Of a stretch of DNA of 50,246 bases, positions 14,661-23,235 are shown piece by piece. Made by a program: the position numbers and the translations under genes. The stretch is from positions 1-50,246 of the forward strand of contig CANJHI010000019.1 in assembly GCA_947474005.1 (NCBI GenBank). The letters are read 5' to 3'. This stretch comes from Alphaproteobacteria bacterium. Its GTDB lineage: Bacteria; Pseudomonadota; Alphaproteobacteria; Reyranellales; Reyranellaceae. Every line of letters starts with the position of its first letter. Position 1 is the first letter of the stretch. The notes under the pieces were generated by a model. The model saw only the letters and a list, made by a program, of their open reading frames with translations, made no database searches and had not been told where the DNA came from.

Positions 14661-16772
14661 ATGTCCCCTGACGATCATGCCTATCCGCCGTTGGCGCGGG
14701 CCAAGAATGCCGATTCCGGCATCAAGGTCATGCCGTCAGTCTGTCCGCACGATTGCACCAGCACCTGCGCGCTGGATGTCGAGCGTCTGGATGCCAAGAC
14801 GATCGGCCGGGTCCGCGGCTCGCAGCGCAACGACTACACTGCCGGCGTGATCTGCGAAAAGGTCGCGCGCTACGCCGAGCGCATCCATCATCCCGACCGG
14901 TTGATGAAGCCGCTGCGCCGCACCGGACCGAAGGGTTCCAAGCAGTTCACCGAGATCTCGTGGGCCGACGCACTCGACATCGTGGCCGAGCAGTTCATCG
15001 CCAAGGCACGCCAGCACGGCAGCGAGACCATCTGGCCTTACTACTATGCAGGCACCATGGGACTTGTGCAGCGCGACGGCATCAACCGCCTGCGCAACAC
15101 GATGAAGTACTCGCGCTATTTTTCGACCATTTGCGTGACGCTGTCGGATACTGGCTGGATCGCGGGTGTTGGCGCCAAGCGCGGTGCCGATATGCGCGAG
15201 GTCGACGAACATTCCGACCTGATCGTGATCTGGGGTGGAAATCCCGTGAACACCCAGGTCAACGTCATGACCCACGCGATGCGGGCGAAGAAGCGCGGGG
15301 CCAAGCTGGTGGTGGTCGATCCCTACCGCACCGGCACGGCCGAGCAAGCCGACATGCATCTCGCCGTTCGGCCGGGCACGGATGGCGCGCTGGCGGTCGG
15401 CGTCATGCACGTTCTTTTCAAGGAAGGCTACGCCGACTGGGACTATCTGCGCCGCTACACCGACGCGCCGGACGAGCTGGCCGCGCACGTGGCCGACCGC
15501 ACGCCGGAGTGGGCGTCGAAGATCACCGGCTTGCCGGTCGAGGAGATCGTGGCCTTCGCGCGGCTGTTCGGGCAGAGCAAGGCTTCCTACATCCGCTGCC
15601 ACCACGGTTTCAGTCGCAGCCGCAATGGCGCTGCCAACATGCATGCCGTGACCTGCCTGCCAGCAGTGACCGGCGCCTGGAAGTACAAGGGTGGCGGCGC
15701 GCTCTACGGTCACACCGGCATGTATCCGATCAACAAGACCCTGATCGAGGGTCTCGACGCGGTCGACACCTCGATCCGCGATCTCGACCAATCGCGCCTG
15801 GGGCCAATCCTTACGGGCGATGCGGCGGCGCTCAAGAACGGCCCGCCAGTCACCGGCATGCTGATCCAGAACACCAATCCGGCGATGGTCTGCCCGGAGC
15901 TCGAACTGGTGCACAAGGGGTTCAAGCGCGACGATCTGTTCGTCTGCGTGCATGAGCAGTTCATGACCGAGACCGCGGCCTATGCCGACATCGTGCTGCC
16001 CGCCACAATGTTCCTGGAGCACGACGATTTCTACACGGCGAGCGGCCACACCTTCTTCCAGGTGACCAAGGCGGTGATCGAGGCGCCGGGCGAGACGCGC
16101 GAAAATCATTACGTGATCTCCGAACTGGCCAAGCGGCTGGGCGCCAAGCATCGCGGCTTCGACATGACACCGTGGGAGATCATGGACGAGACGCTGAAGG
16201 TCTCGGGCATGTGGGATGCGGAGACGAACTGGGCCAAGGGTGGCCAGGATTATCATCTGGGTTTCGAGACCTCGCACTTCCTCGACGGCTTCGCCTGGCC
16301 CGACAAGAAGTTCCGCTTCAAGCCCGACTGGAAGGCCTACGGTCCGCGTGGCGCGGAGATGCCGATCCTGCCAGACCATTTCGACGTGATCGACAACGCC
16401 ACGGCCGAGAAGCCGTTCCGGCTGGTCGCCGCACCCGCGCGCACCTTCCTAAATTCGACCTTCACCGAGACACCGAGTTCCCAAAAGAGGGAAGTGCGGC
16501 CGACGGCGATGATGAATGCAGAGGATTGCGCGGCCATGGGGCTGGCTGACGGCGATCGCGTCGAAGTCGGCAACGAGCGCGGCAAGACGATCGTCAACGC
16601 CAAGGCCAAGGCCGGCCAGCAGAAGGGTGTCGTCGTCGTCGAGGGCATCTGGCCCAACCGGAACTTCGAGACGGGCATCGGCATCAATGCCGTGACCTCG
16701 GCCGATCCGGGTTGGCCCAACGGCGGCGCGGTGTTCCACGACACCGCGGTCTGGATTCGCAAACTGGCGTGA
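14661..16772 (+). CDS. Molybdopterin-dependent oxidoreductase (DMSO reductase family), copy 2
   Basis: A 703-residue bis-MGD molybdoenzyme. The 4Fe-4S site is CPHDCTSTC followed by a fourth Cys in GVICEK. The MGD-binding segments are DLIVIWGGNPVNTQVNV and VVVDPYRTGTAEQADMHL, and the C-terminal MGD barrel starts near FRLVAAPARTFLNSTF. A Cys (FSTICVTLSDTGW) occupies the expected Mo-ligand region. It shares architecture and some phrases (PLRRTGPKGSxQF) with the enzyme at 6999, yet differs elsewhere, so it is a distant paralogue. The ATG at 14661 is the best start but has only a weak ribosome site; in-frame upstream ATGs exist. mipZ follows with overlapping stop and start codons. Confidence 0.87.
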   Translation: MSPDDHAYPPLARAKNADSGIKVMPSVCPHDCTSTCALDVERLDAKTIGRVRGSQRNDYTAGVICEKVARYAERIHHPDRLMKPLRRTGPKGSKQFTEISWADALDIVAEQFIAKARQHGSETIWPYYYAGTMGLVQRDGINRLRNTMKYSRYFSTICVTLSDTGWIAGVGAKRGADMREVDEHSDLIVIWGGNPVNTQVNVMTHAMRAKKRGAKLVVVDPYRTGTAEQADMHLAVRPGTDGALAVGVMHVLFKEGYADWDYLRRYTDAPDELAAHVADRTPEWASKITGLPVEEIVAFARLFGQSKASYIRCHHGFSRSRNGAANMHAVTCLPAVTGAWKYKGGGALYGHTGMYPINKTLIEGLDAVDTSIRDLDQSRLGPILTGDAAALKNGPPVTGMLIQNTNPAMVCPELELVHKGFKRDDLFVCVHEQFMTETAAYADIVLPATMFLEHDDFYTASGHTFFQVTKAVIEAPGETRENHYVISELAKRLGAKHRGFDMTPWEIMDETLKVSGMWDAETNWAKGGQDYHLGFETSHFLDGFAWPDKKFRFKPDWKAYGPRGAEMPILPDHFDVIDNATAEKPFRLVAAPARTFLNSTFTETPSSQKREVRPTAMMNAEDCAAMGLADGDRVEVGNERGKTIVNAKAKAGQQKGVVVVEGIWPNRNFETGIGINAVTSADPGWPNGGAVFHDTAVWIRKLA

Positions 16773-17704
16773 CCGGAAGTTTTCAAGCAGCGGCCAACCC
16801 GAGCATCGTCCAGACGCAGGCGGCGCGGGTCCAGGGCCGCGCCCACGTGCTGGTGATCGGCAACGAGAAGGGCGGTTCGGGCAAGTCGACGACGGCGCTG
16901 CATATCGCCGTGGCGTTGATGGGCGACGGCAGCCGCGTGGCGACGCTCGATCTCGATGCGCGCCAGGGCACGCTCGGCCGCTACCTCGAGAACCGCACCG
17001 CCTATGCCGCACGCAAGGGGCTCGACCTGCCCATGCCGATCCATGCTGCGGTGCCGCTCTCGACCCTGTCGGATCGGATGGCGGCGGAAGCGGACGAGAA
17101 AGCGCGCTTCGAAGCGGCGCTGGGCCCGGCGCTCGCCGCCGCCGACTTCGTCATCGTCGATACGCCGGGCAGCGATACCTATCTCTCGCGCACCGCGCAT
17201 GTCTGGGCCGATACGCTGCTGACGCCGCTCAACGACAGTTTTATCGATCTCGACCTGCTGGCACGGATCGATCCCGAGACGCTAAAAATCGTGCGGCCGT
17301 CGATCTATGCCGAGGCCGTGTGGAAGCAGCGTCAGCTGCGGGCCATCCAGGGCGGCAGGCCGGTCGACTGGGTGGTGATGCGCAATCGCCTGTCGTCGCT
17401 CGCCGCCCGCAACAAGCGCGACATGGGCACGGTGATCGAGGCGCTGGCCAAGCGCATCGGCTTTCGAGTCGCGGCTGGCTTGAGCGAACGCGTGATCTAC
17501 AAGGAACTGTTCCTGAGCGGTCTGACCCTGCTCGATCTCAAGCGTGGAAGCGGTGGCCCCTCACTGACTTTGAGTCACATCGCAGCGCGGCAGGAGGTCC
17601 GTGATCTCGTGGCGGCGCTCAATCTGCCGCCGGCAACGGCTGCTGCGCCAGAGGCCGCGCCCGTGACAGAACCAGCCACGCCAGCCCGGCCACCTGCAGG
17701 ATGA
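16769..17704 (+). CDS. mipZ: ParA-family ATPase MipZ, division-plane positioning
   Basis: A 311-residue MipZ-type ATPase, which in Caulobacter forms a bipolar gradient and keeps FtsZ rings away from the poles. The deviant Walker A motif is intact (GNEKGGSGKSTTALHIAVAL), with both lysines. Switch regions follow (ATLDLDARQGTLGRYLENR and VIVDTPGSDTYLSR), and so does the MipZ-specific middle (ADTLLTPLNDSFIDLDLLA). The tail is Pro/Ala-rich. It starts with GTG at 16769 overlapping the stop of the molybdoenzyme. Its last 86 bases overlap the 3' end of the MFS gene on the other strand. Its location away from ParB/ftsZ genes is normal for this gene. Confidence 0.92.
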   Translation: MTGSFQAAANPSIVQTQAARVQGRAHVLVIGNEKGGSGKSTTALHIAVALMGDGSRVATLDLDARQGTLGRYLENRTAYAARKGLDLPMPIHAAVPLSTLSDRMAAEADEKARFEAALGPALAAADFVIVDTPGSDTYLSRTAHVWADTLLTPLNDSFIDLDLLARIDPETLKIVRPSIYAEAVWKQRQLRAIQGGRPVDWVVMRNRLSSLAARNKRDMGTVIEALAKRIGFRVAAGLSERVIYKELFLSGLTLLDLKRGSGGPSLTLSHIAARQEVRDLVAALNLPPATAAAPEAAPVTEPATPARPPAG

Positions 17705-18878
17705 ACAAGGCGCCGAACGACCAGGTGTAGCCGTCGGGCGAGTAGCCGGTTGCGGTCTTCGGCCAGAGGTCCACGACCTTTCCCATCGCCCATTGGCCGG
17801 CGAAGATGACGGTGAAGACCACGAGGTTGCTGCTGGTGCTGACGCGGCCGGCATACTCCCGGGGGAAGGCCGAGACCATCACCGGCATGTACTGAATCGG
17901 GCAGGCGCCGAGAAATCCGAACAGCAGCCACGGCACGAGTGGATTGGCGGGCGGCAGAAAGGCGAGCCAGCCGCAGACCATGGCAAACAGGACGCTCATG
18001 ATGCCGGCCGAAACGAAGTTATTGACGCCGACGCGCTGGAACCAACCGGCGATCACGCCGCTCGAGGCGAAGCCCAGGGTCATGACGGCGGCGGTGTAGA
18101 GCTGGATGTCGGCGCGCGCGTCGTTGTCGGTGATGCCGCCGACGTCGCGCAGCCAGGGCCCGATCCAGAGCGAGATGCATCCGATGAAGGCGAGCTGCTG
18201 GACGGCGAGCAGCGGCTGGATGCGCCAGTAGAAACCGTTGGTCAGCACGATGCGGGTGGCGCGGAATTGCTCGCGCAATGTGCCGTGAGGAGCTGCAGCG
18301 CCACGCTCCGGCACGACGGTGAACAGCAGCGCTGCGGTGACGAGGCAGATGCCGGCCAGCCAGAAGAACAGGCCCTGCCAGCTCATGACGGAAAGCGACC
18401 ACTGGATCGGGAGCGTCGCCGCCATCGATCCGATACCGCCTGCCATCATGTGGAAGCCGGTGATCAGGCCCCAGCGTTCCGGCGGATACCACAGCGTGAT
18501 CGCCTTGATGGCGGCCATCAGTCCGCCGGCGAAACCGAGGCCGATCAGTACCCGTGCCACGATCAGTTCGGGCAGCGAGGAACTGAGACCGAACATCGCC
18601 GAACCCAGCGCCGCCAGGGTGAGCAGCAGGGTCTGGACACGGCGCGGCCCGTAGCGGTCGAGCATGACGCCCAGGATCGGCTGGCAGCCGGCGAAGAACA
18701 GGAAGAAAGCGGAGGTGAGCAGGCCAAGATCGCCGGCGGTGATCCCGACATCCCGTTCGAGATAGGGAAAGATCACCGCATTTACGCCGCGGAAGATGTA
18801 CGAAAGGAAATACGCCAGCGCGAACGGCAGGAAGACCCGCAGGAACAGCGTGGCGAAGGTCGGGGCGTTTCCGGTCAT
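17619..18878 (-). CDS. Major facilitator superfamily transporter
   Basis: A 419-residue, twelve-helix MFS carrier of the inner membrane. The loop 2-3 signature is present as GVMLDRYGPRRVQTLLLT, and helix 4-5 has the RVLIGLGFAGGLMAAIKAI motif. It resembles the nitrate/sugar-acid-like antiporter group, but the substrate is unknown. It is transcribed toward mipZ, and the two coding ends overlap by 86 bases. It begins about 60 bases from the divergent VWA gene. Confidence 0.9.
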   Translation of the reverse strand: MTGNAPTFATLFLRVFLPFALAYFLSYIFRGVNAVIFPYLERDVGITAGDLGLLTSAFFLFFAGCQPILGVMLDRYGPRRVQTLLLTLAALGSAMFGLSSSLPELIVARVLIGLGFAGGLMAAIKAITLWYPPERWGLITGFHMMAGGIGSMAATLPIQWSLSVMSWQGLFFWLAGICLVTAALLFTVVPERGAAAPHGTLREQFRATRIVLTNGFYWRIQPLLAVQQLAFIGCISLWIGPWLRDVGGITDNDARADIQLYTAAVMTLGFASSGVIAGWFQRVGVNNFVSAGIMSVLFAMVCGWLAFLPPANPLVPWLLFGFLGACPIQYMPVMVSAFPREYAGRVSTSSNLVVFTVIFAGQWAMGKVVDLWPKTATGYSPDGYTWSFGALFILQVAGLAWLVLSRARPLAQQPLPAAD

Positions 18879-18941
18879 GTTTGTCTTGGCGCGTGGGCGC
18901 GGCGCGCACCATATTCAACGTAACGCTGAGGGTCAAAAGGT

Positions 18942-19646
18942 ATGGCTGACGATCGCAAGGTTCCTTCCGCCGCAGGTGCAAGCGCAGTCGATGCCTTCGT
19001 CAAGCAGGTCGGCAGCCTGCCGGCGAACCGCGCGCCGGGCAGCCGGGGCCGTCTGCTGTTCGCAATGGATGCCACGGCGAGCCGCGAGCCGACCTGGGAT
19101 CATGCCTGCACGATCCAGGGCGAGATGTTCGTTGCCGCCGACGCACTAGGCGGCCTCGATGTGCGACTCGCCTTCTATCGCGGGTTCGACGAATTCAAGG
19201 TGAGCAAATGGACGTCGGACGGCCTGGAACTCGCCCGTCTGATGAGCGCCGTGCGCTGCCTCGCCGGCCGCACGCAGATCGGCAAGATGCTGCGCTATGC
19301 CGGCGAGCAGCGGCGGGAAAGCCGGATCGACGCCGTGGTGTTCGTGGGCGACTGCTGCGAGGAGGATGTCGACGCAGTTGGCCACGAGGCGGGTCAACTC
19401 GGCCTGCTCGGCCTGCCGGTATTCGTCTTCCAGGAAGGCGATGACCGCGTCGCGTCCCGATTGTTTCCGCAGATCGCCAAGCTGACACGCGGCGCCTACT
19501 GCAAGTTCGACCGCTCGAGCCCGGACCAGCTCAAGCGGCTGCTGGGGGCGGTGGCGGCCTATGCCGCGGGCGGGCGCTCGGCGTTGCTGAAGTATGGTAG
19601 GGACCAGGGCGGCGCCGCGGCGTTGCTGACCAACCAGATGAAGTGA
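18942..19646 (+). CDS. VWA-domain protein
   Basis: A 234-residue protein that reads as one von Willebrand factor A-like domain. The metal-ion (MIDAS) motif is a DxTxS variant (DATAS, residues 43-47), followed by a domain core (DVRLAFYRGFDEFKVSKW, AVVFVGDCCEEDVDAVG). The function is unknown. The stop overlaps a GTG/ATG start region of the acyl-CoA dehydrogenase (TGA at 19644-19646), so the two are probably an operon. The start codon has only a weak AAGG ribosome site. Confidence 0.72.
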   Translation: MADDRKVPSAAGASAVDAFVKQVGSLPANRAPGSRGRLLFAMDATASREPTWDHACTIQGEMFVAADALGGLDVRLAFYRGFDEFKVSKWTSDGLELARLMSAVRCLAGRTQIGKMLRYAGEQRRESRIDAVVFVGDCCEEDVDAVGHEAGQLGLLGLPVFVFQEGDDRVASRLFPQIAKLTRGAYCKFDRSSPDQLKRLLGAVAAYAAGGRSALLKYGRDQGGAAALLTNQMK

Positions 19647-19648
19647 CG

Positions 19649-20857
19649 ATGGACATTCCAGGCGGGGACTTGCTCGCGACCGTTCAGGCGTTTTTCGATA
19701 CCGAGATTCTTCCGCGCCATCGAGACTGGGTGGAGCACGTCGTCCGGCGGCGCGAACCCGCGCCGTTCGTGGCCGATCTTCGCGCCAAGGCGCGCGCCGC
19801 AGGCCTCTGGAATCTCGGCTTGCCCGAGCAGATGAGCAATCGCGACTATGCACCGATCGCCGAGATCACCGGGCGTCTGCCGTGGGCGGCGGAAGTCTTC
19901 AACTGCCAGGCGCCTGACGTGCCCAACATGATCATGCTGCAGCATGCCGCGACGCCCGAGCAAAAAAGGCGCTGGCTGGAGCCGCTGCTCGAGGGGCGGA
20001 CGCGGTCGGCCTTCGGCATGACCGAGCCGGACGTTGCCTCGTCCGATGCCACCAACATCGCAACGACGCTGCGGCGCGACGGGTCCGATTGGGTCGTGAA
20101 CGGGCGCAAATGGTACATCACCGGCGGGGCGCACCCCGATTGCGCTTTTGTGATCGTCATGGGCGTGTCGCGGCCCGAAGCGCCGCGCACCGGACGGCAC
20201 TCCTGCGTCATCGTGCCGATGGCGGCCCCCGGTCTCCGGATCGTGCGCGAACTGCGCTTCATGGGGTGGGAAGACAGCATCGCGCCGATCGCCGAGTTGG
20301 ACTTCGAAGATGTGCGCGTGCCGGTGGAGAATCTTCTCGGCAAGGAAGGTGAAGGCTTTGCCGCTGCCCAGGTCCGACTGGGACCGGCGCGGCTGCATCA
20401 TTGCATGCGGGCGATCGGAAGCTGTGAAGTCCTGGTCGAGCTGATGATGGCGCGGGCGGCGGAGCGGCGTGCCTTCGGGCGTACCGTGATCGACTACGAT
20501 GCCACGCAACAGGCCGTGGCGCGGTCGCGCATCGAGATCGAGCAGGCGCGGCTCCTGATTCTGCACACGGCGGAGCGACTGGACAAGGAAGGTCATCAAG
20601 CGGTCTGGCGCGATGTTTCCATGGTGAAGGTGGCGGTGCCGGAGATGGCACAACGCATCGCCGATCGCGCGATGCAGATTTTTGGAGCGATGGGCGGCAG
20701 CGACGACGCGCCGATCCATCGGGCGTTCGCTGTGGCCCGCATGCTGCGCATCGCCGATGGGCCCGACGAGGTGCATCTCCGCCAGATTTTCCGGCAGGAG
20801 CCACCGGCACGCTGGAGCGTAGCCGGGTCGCCCTACATCACGCGCCCGGCCGATTAG
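19649..20857 (+). CDS. Acyl-CoA dehydrogenase (ACAD10/11-like)
   Basis: A 402-residue FAD flavoenzyme that introduces an alpha,beta double bond in acyl-CoA. The FAD/substrate motif FGMTEPDVASSDATNIATTL is complete, as are NGRKWYITGG and the C-terminal helical domain with AFGRTVIDYDATQQAVARSR and QIFGAMGGSDD. The pattern is closest to the ACAD10/11 group, whose known members act on long or hydroxylated acyl chains. I take ATG 19649; a GTG at 19643 overlaps the VWA stop codon and is the alternative. The 3' end overlaps the convergent SDR gene by four bases. Confidence 0.9.
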   Translation: MDIPGGDLLATVQAFFDTEILPRHRDWVEHVVRRREPAPFVADLRAKARAAGLWNLGLPEQMSNRDYAPIAEITGRLPWAAEVFNCQAPDVPNMIMLQHAATPEQKRRWLEPLLEGRTRSAFGMTEPDVASSDATNIATTLRRDGSDWVVNGRKWYITGGAHPDCAFVIVMGVSRPEAPRTGRHSCVIVPMAAPGLRIVRELRFMGWEDSIAPIAELDFEDVRVPVENLLGKEGEGFAAAQVRLGPARLHHCMRAIGSCEVLVELMMARAAERRAFGRTVIDYDATQQAVARSRIEIEQARLLILHTAERLDKEGHQAVWRDVSMVKVAVPEMAQRIADRAMQIFGAMGGSDDAPIHRAFAVARMLRIADGPDEVHLRQIFRQEPPARWSVAGSPYITRPAD

Positions 20858-21603
20858 GCGCCCATCAGGCGTGCACTCCAGCTTCCGGGCAAAACGAGTC
20901 CGAGCCAGACAGCGGCCTTGATGCCCAGCGGAAAGGCGATGCGCGCGCGGTTGGCGGCGAGCCCCTTGCGAATGATCGCCGATGCCTTTTCGGCGGACAC
21001 CATGAACGGCATGGGAAAGGGGGCGCTTTCCGTCAGGCGGCTCTTTACGAAGCCAGGGCAGATGACGCTGACGCCGATCCCATCCTTCTTCAGCACGTAG
21101 CGGATGCTCTCGCCCCACACCCGCACAGCCGCCTTGCTGGCGTTGTAGGAGGCGGCATAGGGCAGGCCAAAAAATCCCGCCAGCGAGGAGACGACGGCGA
21201 TCTGACCGTTCTTGCGGGCGATCAGACGGGCAAGCAGGGGTTCCACGGTGTTCAGCACACCGCCCACATTTACATCGAGCGTTTGGCGGATGACGGAAAA
21301 ATCATCGAGCGACGAGTTGTCCTTGTCGATCGAGATGCCGGCATTGGCGAGGATCAGATCGACCGGATGAGTGTCATCGAAGGCCGTGAGCCAGGCGGCA
21401 AAAGCGTCGCGGTCGACGACATCTATGGCGCTGGCGAATACCGTGGCGCCCTTCGCTCGACAGACCCCAGCCACGGCCTCAAGGCGTCCGGAATCGCGGC
21501 CGGTGAGGGCGAGCGCCACGCCCGGTGCGGCATAGTCGAGTGCCAGGGCCTTTCCAATCCCGCTCGAAGCGCCGGTAATGACGATGCTTGAGAATTGCTT
21601 CAT
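20854..21603 (-). CDS. Short-chain dehydrogenase/reductase
   Basis: A 249-residue classical SDR. It has the NAD(P) motif TGASSGIG (residues 10-17), NAG (ILANAGIS), the catalytic Ser (VVSSLAGFFG) and YNASK. The C-terminal helix (PLGIKAAVWLGLVLPGSWSA) is hydrophobic and could attach it to the membrane. The substrate is unknown; the pairing with an acyl-CoA dehydrogenase at its 3' end hints at lipid metabolism only weakly. Confidence 0.88.
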   Translation of the reverse strand: MKQFSSIVITGASSGIGKALALDYAAPGVALALTGRDSGRLEAVAGVCRAKGATVFASAIDVVDRDAFAAWLTAFDDTHPVDLILANAGISIDKDNSSLDDFSVIRQTLDVNVGGVLNTVEPLLARLIARKNGQIAVVSSLAGFFGLPYAASYNASKAAVRVWGESIRYVLKKDGIGVSVICPGFVKSRLTESAPFPMPFMVSAEKASAIIRKGLAANRARIAFPLGIKAAVWLGLVLPGSWSARLMGA

Positions 21604-21627
21604 GGGATAACCTTCCGACGCCGCGCG

Positions 21628-21656
21628 TTGTCTGTACTGGGAGCCGATACTAGAGT
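21628..21656 (+). promoter_or_regulatory. Possible promoter of yicC-gmk
   Basis: TTGTCT (21628-21633) and TAGAGT (21651-21656) are spaced by 17 bases, with four matches each to the sigma-70 consensus. The position, 43 bases before the yicC start, fits. The match is moderate and could be chance. Confidence 0.35.
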
Positions 21657-21698
21657 GCCGCGCCGCACCGCGGCCAGTGGAGCGTCAGGAGCCAGTTT

Positions 21699-22595
21699 TT
21701 GATCGCAAGCATGACAGGATACGCCCGCGCGCAGGGCGCGGATGAACGGCGGCGCTGGGTTTGGGAGGCGCGCAGCGTCAACGGACGCAATCTCGAAATC
21801 CGCTGCCGCGTGCCACAAGGCTTCGATCGTCTGGAAAATCCTGCCCGAACAGCCGTTGGCGGCCGGCTGAAGCGCGGCAATGTCTCGTTGACTCTCACCC
21901 TCACGAGCGAGCGCCAGAGCAGTCCGTTGCGCATCAACCGCGCGCTGCTGGCGGAGCTTGGCACTCTGGTCGAGGAGGTGCGCAAGAGCACTGGCGCGGC
22001 AGCACCCTCGGCCGACGGCCTTCTGCGTGTCCGTGGCGTCATCGAGGAAGAAGAGGAGGGCGAGCAGACCGAGGAGGCGCTCGCCGTGCTCGACAAGGCG
22101 CTCTCAGCCTCGCTCGACGAGGTGTTGAAGGCGCTGGTCACGGCCCGCGCCGCCGAGGGCAAGGCCCTTGCCAAGGTGATCGACGGCCATGTCGTCGAGA
22201 TCGAGGGCCTGTGCCGGCGCGCGGCCGAACGGGCGCAGGCCCAGATCGGCACCGTACGCGCCCGTTTCGAAAGCCAGCTGGGAGAACTTCTGGGCCGGAC
22301 GCCGGCGCTTTCGGAGGAGCGGTTTGCCCAGGAAGTGGCGCTGCTGGTCGGCAAGGCCGACGTGCGCGAGGAACTGGACCGGTTGGCGGCACACATCTCG
22401 CAGGCGCGGACCCTGCTGGCCGAGGCGCGGCAGGACAATCCCGTCGGGCGCAAGTTCGACTTCCTCTGCCAGGAGTTCAATCGCGAGGCCAATACGCTGT
22501 GCTCGAAGTCGGCCGACATAGAGCTGACGCGCATCGGCATCGACCTCAAGGGCGCCGTCGAGCGCATGCGGGAGCAGGTCCAGAATGTCGAATGA
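21699..22595 (+). CDS. YicC family endoribonuclease
   Basis: A 298-residue YicC-type protein, an RNase-like factor conserved beside gmk. The N-terminus MIASMTGYAR is the family hallmark and requires a TTG start at 21699. AGGAG lies 7 bases upstream and supports it, while the next ATG (21711) would cut the conserved start. The C-terminal DUF1732 motif is present (GRKFDFLCQEFNREANTLCS). The end overlaps gmk by 11 bases, which implies translational coupling. Confidence 0.92.
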   Translation: MIASMTGYARAQGADERRRWVWEARSVNGRNLEIRCRVPQGFDRLENPARTAVGGRLKRGNVSLTLTLTSERQSSPLRINRALLAELGTLVEEVRKSTGAAAPSADGLLRVRGVIEEEEEGEQTEEALAVLDKALSASLDEVLKALVTARAAEGKALAKVIDGHVVEIEGLCRRAAERAQAQIGTVRARFESQLGELLGRTPALSEERFAQEVALLVGKADVREELDRLAAHISQARTLLAEARQDNPVGRKFDFLCQEFNREANTLCSKSADIELTRIGIDLKGAVERMREQVQNVE

Positions 22596-23235
22596 CGCCG
22601 AAACGCCCGCCATCCAGCGGCGTGGCTTGATGCTGGTGCTGTCCTCGCCGTCGGGCGCGGGCAAGACGACCCTGTCGCGCCAGTTGCTGGAGAACGACTC
22701 GCATATCCAACTCAGCGTCTCCTGCACGACGCGCGAGAAGCGGCCGGGTGAGAAGGACGGGGTCGATTACAAATTCATCGATACGGCGACCTTCCGCAGC
22801 ATGATCGACCGCGGCGAGTTTCTCGAGCACGCCCGTGTCTTCGACCACTACTACGGCACGCCCCAGCCACCGGTCGAGGAGGCCCTGGGCGCCGGTCGCG
22901 ACATGCTGTTCGACATCGACTGGCAGGGCACGCAGCAGCTCAAGGAGAAGGGGCGCACCGACCTCGTGACGGTGTTCATTCTGCCGCCGTCGACCCGCGA
23001 CCTCGAGAGGCGATTGATCTCGCGCGCCCAGGATGCACCGGATGTCGTGGCGCGGCGCATGGCCAAGGCAGCCGACGAGATGAGCCACTGGGCGGAGTAC
23101 GACTACGCCATCATCAACCGTGACATCGCCACCAGCCTGATCCAGCTCAAGTCGATCCTGACGGCCGAGCGTTTGAAGCGTGACCGGCAGTTCGGCCTCT
23201 CGGAGTTCGTCAAGGCGCTGCGCGAGGGGCGGTAA
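22585..23235 (+). CDS. gmk: Guanylate kinase
   Basis: A 216-residue guanylate kinase that converts GMP and ATP to GDP and ADP. It shows the P-loop SSPSGAGKTTLSR (residues 20-32), the GMP-binding segment SCTTREKRPGEKDGVDY, and the base-contact and lid regions (DIDWQGTQQLKEK, RRLISRAQDAPDVVARRM). The length is normal. It overlaps yicC at its start and the convergent acyltransferase by 26 bases at its end. It would also serve the GDP-sugar chemistry of the downstream glycan cluster, but only as a general supplier. Confidence 0.95.
   Translation: MSNDAETPAIQRRGLMLVLSSPSGAGKTTLSRQLLENDSHIQLSVSCTTREKRPGEKDGVDYKFIDTATFRSMIDRGEFLEHARVFDHYYGTPQPPVEEALGAGRDMLFDIDWQGTQQLKEKGRTDLVTVFILPPSTRDLERRLISRAQDAPDVVARRMAKAADEMSHWAEYDYAIINRDIATSLIQLKSILTAERLKRDRQFGLSEFVKALREGR

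Noticed and set aside
14736..16379. A 547-codon minus-strand frame opposite the second molybdoenzyme
   Set aside because: The plus strand encodes recognisable 4Fe-4S and MGD motifs over the same stretch; the minus-strand product has no family features.
19559..21118. A 519-codon minus-strand frame across the acyl-CoA dehydrogenase
   Set aside because: It is antisense to an intact flavoenzyme gene and has low-complexity His/Arg composition.
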